From: JBGPBY01 sp041481485
GTDB lineage: Bacteria > Acidobacteriota > Terriglobia > 20CM-2-55-15
Assembly: GCA_041481485.1 (NCBI GenBank)
Contig: JBGPBY010000285.1
Location: 1 to 9,266 of the forward strand
Direction: 5' to 3'
DNA length: 9,266 nucleotides
The notes beneath the pieces are model-generated. The model worked only from the letters and a program-made list of their open reading frames with translations, made no database searches and had not been told where the DNA came from. Positions 6,974 to 9,266 of this stretch are shown here, one piece after another. The translations under genes were made by a program, and so were the position numbers. Each line of letters begins with the position of its first letter. Positions within the stretch are counted from its first letter, which is position 1.

Positions 6974-6990
6974 ATTCCTGTAGAGGGAAT
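6974..6990. promoter_or_regulatory. Candidate operator dyad 2 (TTCC-N7-GGAA core)
   Basis: ATTCC at 6974-6978 and GGAAT at 6986-6990 form a perfect 5-bp inverted repeat with a 7-nt spacer. Its centre (6982) is 53 bp from the centre of dyad 1 (6929), close to five helical turns, so two bound dimers would face the same side of the helix. It lies about 50 bp upstream of the barrel gene start. Confidence 0.4.
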
Positions 6991-7031
6991 TCGTCGATAT
7001 GCCAAAAGCAGCCAAAGAGTCCGCTGCGTCA

Positions 7032-7037
7032 AGGAGG
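7032..7037 (+). promoter_or_regulatory. Strong Shine-Dalgarno that fixes the barrel-gene start
   Basis: AGGAGG within a purine run at 7031-7040 precedes the ATG at 7042 by about four bases. It decides against the in-frame upstream ATG at 6940, which would add 34 residues before the signal peptide. A further in-frame ATG at 7060 is less well placed. Confidence 0.7.
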
Positions 7038-7041
7038 AGGT

Positions 7042-8424
7042 ATGTTGAGTTTCAATATAATGCTGAAGGCGGGGAGTCGCCGGCGGAGTCTCTGGCTCGC
7101 GACTGTGTTCATCGGACTGTACGTGATGAGCCCGGCGCCCGCCTACCCACAGAGTTTCGGTGGAGATGCACGAAAAATCGGAATGTCCGGAAGCATCGAC
7201 GAAGGAGAGAACCTTACGTCGGACATGATGAAAGAGTCCAGCTACCGCTCAATCGGCATGCCGTTCGGATTGATCCAACTCTATAAGGATCGCAACAGCT
7301 TCGACCCGGGGAAAGATACCTTTGACCCGGTTCGTCTGCTGGAAGACGCGACCAATCCGCTGCATCTGAATCTGAGCAGAGGCAACGGCGGCGGCGCATT
7401 CATTCACGATCTCGTGAATGCACAATTCAATCGCGATCTGAACACGTACCGCGGCTTCGTCCCCGCAAAGAATATCAAGGCGCAGGGCCTCATCTCACCA
7501 GACTTTGGCTACACGTTCAAGATGCCGACCGGCAACGGGACGTATCAGGGAGTGTATGTCGGAGCCGGTCCGTATCTTGCAATTGGAACCGACTTCGCTT
7601 TTGACAATCAGCTGCGGACCATCTTCGCAAGCACACAGAATATGGTAATGCCCAATACCACCTTCACAACCACCGATAACTCCGCCGGCCAGCTCGCGAT
7701 GTCGGTAACAGTCGGCTATCGCGCGCGTATCGCATTGCCGGGTCATTCCTCGGGTTCGAACAAGCTCCAGGGACTGTACATTGCGACCAACTATCACAAC
7801 TTGCGTGGCTTTCGTTATGACAATGCGAACATGGCATTCACGTTTGACACGGACTCGGCCGGGCTCGTCACACTGACTCCGACATCGACACCGGTAACCA
7901 TTGATCATACCTATTCCACATCGGGCACTGGACGCGCCTTCGATGTTGGCGGCGGACTGGTGATGGAACGATGGCGCTTCGGGTTCAGCGCCAATGGCAT
8001 TGGCAATCAAATCCGCTGGAGCGACGTGAGAATGGAAAACCTCACTTTGCAGAATGTTCTGACCGGCATGGACTTCACCAATCAAGCGATGACGCCGGCA
8101 AGTTTAGAATTGGTGGCGAAGCTGCCGGTACGATATGTCGGCGATGTAGGCTATTCCTTTGGACAATGGTCCGTGGTTGGAGAGGGTTCACAGGGGTTCC
8201 AGGGCTTTAAGTTCCACGGCGGAGTCGAACGCAAGATCAGCTTCATCGACCTTCGGGGCGGCCTTCGTTACGCCCAGGATCTGTGGCACCCGACGGGAGG
8301 CGTGGGACTCAATTTCACCCGCAAGCTTTCCATCGATGTCGCGGCGTTCTCCAATGGTTCCAATATCGAACACTTGCGGAAGGTCTCGATCGCGACCTCT
8401 CTGAGGTTGAACCACATTCGATAG
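7042..8424 (+). CDS. Probable outer-membrane beta-barrel protein, family not recognised
   Basis: This is a 460-residue exported protein. The N-terminus has basic residues at 9-15 (KAGSRRR), a hydrophobic core at about 16-29 and a likely signal-peptidase site around residues 34-38 (APAYPQ). The mature protein is rich in Gly, Asn, Thr and aromatic residues. From about residue 150 on it shows alternating amphipathic strands such as GVYVGAGPYLAIGTDFAF, AMSVTVGYRARIAL, RWRFGFSANGIG and GVGLNFTRKLSIDVAAFS, each flanked by turn-forming residues. This is the pattern of an outer-membrane barrel. It does not end in the usual aromatic residue (it ends LNHIR), which is slightly unusual for a barrel. Residues 41-150 look non-barrel and may form a plug or periplasmic part (DARKIGMSGSIDEGENLTSD). 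The gene is divergent from the exosortase operon and shares its control region. I do not recognise a family, and a function in transport or surface assembly is only inference. Confidence 0.7.
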   Translation: MLSFNIMLKAGSRRRSLWLATVFIGLYVMSPAPAYPQSFGGDARKIGMSGSIDEGENLTSDMMKESSYRSIGMPFGLIQLYKDRNSFDPGKDTFDPVRLLEDATNPLHLNLSRGNGGGAFIHDLVNAQFNRDLNTYRGFVPAKNIKAQGLISPDFGYTFKMPTGNGTYQGVYVGAGPYLAIGTDFAFDNQLRTIFASTQNMVMPNTTFTTTDNSAGQLAMSVTVGYRARIALPGHSSGSNKLQGLYIATNYHNLRGFRYDNANMAFTFDTDSAGLVTLTPTSTPVTIDHTYSTSGTGRAFDVGGGLVMERWRFGFSANGIGNQIRWSDVRMENLTLQNVLTGMDFTNQAMTPASLELVAKLPVRYVGDVGYSFGQWSVVGEGSQGFQGFKFHGGVERKISFIDLRGGLRYAQDLWHPTGGVGLNFTRKLSIDVAAFSNGSNIEHLRKVSIATSLRLNHIR

Positions 8425-8430
8425 TTCCCC

Positions 8431-8461
8431 ACTGTAGGCGCGGTCTATGACCGCGCACAAT
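8431..8461 (+). repeat. REP-like palindromic repeat, copy 1
   Basis: This 31-bp unit begins ACTGTAGG and contains the 8-bp perfect stem GCGCGGTC (8438-8445), loop TAT and GACCGCGC (8449-8456). It is identical over 31 bp to copy 3, which lies in the opposite orientation 84 bp away. The first base is six bases after the barrel gene stop codon. Confidence 0.85.
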
Positions 8462-8492
8462 CTCGAATTGAAAGATAGTGTATGGTCAAGCG

Positions 8493-8523
8493 ACTGTAGG
8501 GGCGGTCTATGACCGCCCGCAAT
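8493..8523 (+). repeat. REP-like palindromic repeat, copy 2 (compensated variant)
   Basis: Same orientation as copy 1 and differing at three bases. Two of the changes, G at 8501 and C at 8517, are partners in the stem: the C-G pair of copies 1 and 3 has become G-C, so the 8-bp stem GGGCGGTC/GACCGCCC stays perfect. The third change (8519) lies outside the stem. Confidence 0.85.
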
Positions 8524-8545
8524 TCGGAGGGTTGCAGGCCTCTCA

Positions 8546-8576
8546 ATTGTGCGCGGTCATAGACCGCGCCTACAGT
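8546..8576 (-). repeat. REP-like palindromic repeat, copy 3 (inverted)
   Basis: This is the exact reverse complement of copy 1 over 31 bp. Copies 1 and 3 together could also form one long 31-bp stem enclosing copy 2. Alternating head-to-tail and inverted units are typical of bacterial REP/BIME clusters, which are often mobilised by IS200-like REP-associated transposases; none is encoded in this window. Confidence 0.85.
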
Positions 8577-8624
8577 TGCGGTCCCGAACACTCGCATTCA
8601 AAACATTCACACGCCGGCGAATCC

Positions 8625-9059
8625 TCACGAAGGCAATCTCAGTTCGACGGACTTATCCGCAATCACCTGAACTTTTCGTTCGAATATCGATCCGCCGGAA
8701 TCGCGCACTTCGATGTCGTGGTTTCCCGGACGGAGCGAAAATTTCTTGAATTTGCCGATTGGACCGACATAACCGCCGTCAACGTAAACTGATGCGTCTT
8801 TCAGATGGGTATCCAGCTTCACTTCGCCTGTCGCGGGCCGAATGGTATAGGCATAGCCATACGGATGGTACCAGCCAGGGGCATAGCCAAATCCAAAGGG
8901 CCGATAGAACCCATAAGGCCGGACGACGACACTCGGCCTGACGACAACATGGCGGCCGCTGAAAGCCGTTACGGTGGGATGCGCAACCGCGGCCACGGAT
9001 ACTCCGGACAACAACGCAATCCCAATGGAGACTCCGAGTATTTTTCTAATCCAGTACAT
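8625..9059 (-). CDS. Small secreted PEGA-domain protein
   Basis: This 144-residue protein begins with a hydrophobic signal (residues 5-26, ILGVSIGIALLSGVSVAAVA), so it is exported or membrane-anchored. A Pro/Tyr/Gly/Phe-rich linker follows at about 38-74, including the short tandem VVVRPS-VVVRPY and an FGFGYAPGWYHPYGYAY stretch. The C-terminal half (about 78-144) is a PEGA domain: a beta-rich surface fold with VYVDGGYVGPIGKF and LRPGNHDIEVRD, which are the usual PEGA strand and turn positions. PEGA domains are thought to bind or shape envelope components; no enzyme motif is present. I choose ATG at 9059, with GAGG nine bases upstream. A GTG at 9074 is in frame but would sit on that ribosome site. 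It is convergent with the barrel gene. Function is unknown beyond a probable envelope role. Confidence 0.8.
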   Translation of the reverse strand: MYWIRKILGVSIGIALLSGVSVAAVAHPTVTAFSGRHVVVRPSVVVRPYGFYRPFGFGYAPGWYHPYGYAYTIRPATGEVKLDTHLKDASVYVDGGYVGPIGKFKKFSLRPGNHDIEVRDSGGSIFERKVQVIADKSVELRLPS

Positions 9060-9266
9060 TGGGTTATTCCTCACTTTCTACTGTGTTGGACGTTGCGGCA
9101 CTTCCGCGGTTTGTCTGCAAACATCGCAGGTACGCTTCATGACGTGAAATTCATGATTAAGCGCGGCGGTCATGACTCCACCGGCTCGGGCCCGGGGGCG
9201 GGTGGACGTCCGGCTGAAAAACCGCCGGGTGGCACAAAATTGCTCGAAAATGTGCATGCACTGTCC
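9060..9266. other. Upstream region of the PEGA gene to window end
   Basis: No gene is supported here. The region holds the leader of the PEGA gene (GAGG at 9069-9072 on the minus strand), a GTTTG-N4-CAAAC inverted repeat at 9109-9122, three TCATGA palindromes at 9137, 9151 and 9170, and a GC-rich imperfect hairpin with arms TCCACC (9177-9182) and GGTGGA (9201-9206). A promoter is expected on the minus strand but no clear boxes were found. Confidence 0.5.

Larger units (their letters stand above)
6771..7041. other. Divergent intergenic region between exosortase operon and barrel gene
   Basis: This 271-bp region must carry the start signals for both the exosortase operon (leftward) and the outer-membrane protein gene (rightward). 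It contains the hairpin at 6788-6804 next to the operon's ribosome site, the dyads at 6919-6939 and 6974-6990, and a CATGGC/GCCATG inverted repeat at 6939-6955. No convincing -35/-10 pair could be read on either strand. The best rightward guess, TTGCCA at 6948 with CCTATT 17 bp further on, matches the -10 consensus at only three of six positions. Confidence 0.6.
8425..8624. other. Convergent intergenic region filled with palindromic repeats
   Basis: The 200 bp between the stop codons of the barrel and PEGA genes consist largely of three 31-bp repeat copies. The open frames crossing it are repeat translations and not genes. The hairpins sit immediately after the barrel gene and might protect or end its message, but none is followed by a U-tract. 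Confidence 0.7.

Noticed and set aside
6940..7041. In-frame upstream start for the barrel gene at 6940
   Set aside because: It would put 34 non-signal residues, read through the operator-like and Shine-Dalgarno sequence, in front of a clear signal peptide. The AGGAGG directly before 7042 decides the start.
6999..7286. Possible small gene or leader peptide starting at 6999 (MPKAAKES)
   Set aside because: A purine-rich stretch precedes it at a loose distance, but the frame overlaps the barrel gene by over 240 nt and its product has the Arg-rich composition of a shifted-frame translation.
8431..8576. CRISPR array
   Set aside because: Only three copies, one inverted, with unequal spacing (31 and 22 nt) and internal palindromes. 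This is a REP-like cluster, and no cas gene is present.
8478..8792. Open frame running through the repeat cluster into the PEGA gene
   Set aside because: It is a translation of the palindromic repeats followed by the antisense strand of the PEGA gene; it has no domain and no ribosome site.

Overview
The window carries six convincing protein-coding genes at ordinary bacterial density, with no rRNA, tRNA, transposase or CRISPR array that I can see. Base composition is moderately GC-rich. Gram-negative cell-envelope genes (a Tat-exported amidohydrolase, an exosortase with its substrate, a likely outer-membrane barrel and a PEGA protein), together with small REP-like palindromes, suggest a soil-type Gram-negative bacterium. 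Acidobacteriota is my best guess, but this is an inference from gene style and not from any marker gene.

Layout. Positions 1-316 hold no gene, only a 20-bp perfect hairpin. A Tat-exported YtcJ-type amidohydrolase follows (317-1939, +). It converges, with a 10-bp gap, on a four-gene minus-strand operon read from 6770 down to 1950: a secreted VIT-VWA protein with a PEP-CTERM-like tail (6770-4776), a small exosortase (4782-4057), a CreB-like response regulator (4060-3380) and a CreC-like sensor kinase (3383-1950). Neighbouring genes in this operon overlap by 7, 4 and 4 nt, so translational coupling is likely. A 271-bp divergent intergenic region (6771-7041) separates this operon from a probable outer-membrane beta-barrel protein (7042-8424, +). 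That gene converges on a small secreted PEGA-domain protein (9059-8625, -). The 200 bp between the last two genes contain three copies of a 31-bp palindromic repeat.

The central point of interest is the operon. It looks like a self-contained surface-display module: one dedicated substrate, its own exosortase and its own two-component system. Exosortase residues Cys83, Arg129 and His152 are all in place, and the substrate ends in an E-P / hydrophobic / basic tail. The layout parallels the proteobacterial dedicated sortase system (sortase, VIT-VWA target and a two-component pair), with an exosortase in place of the LPXTG sortase. The divergent promoter region holds two TTCC-N7-GGAA dyads whose centres lie 53 bp apart, which are candidate operators. 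The downstream repeats show a compensatory base change that supports a real hairpin.
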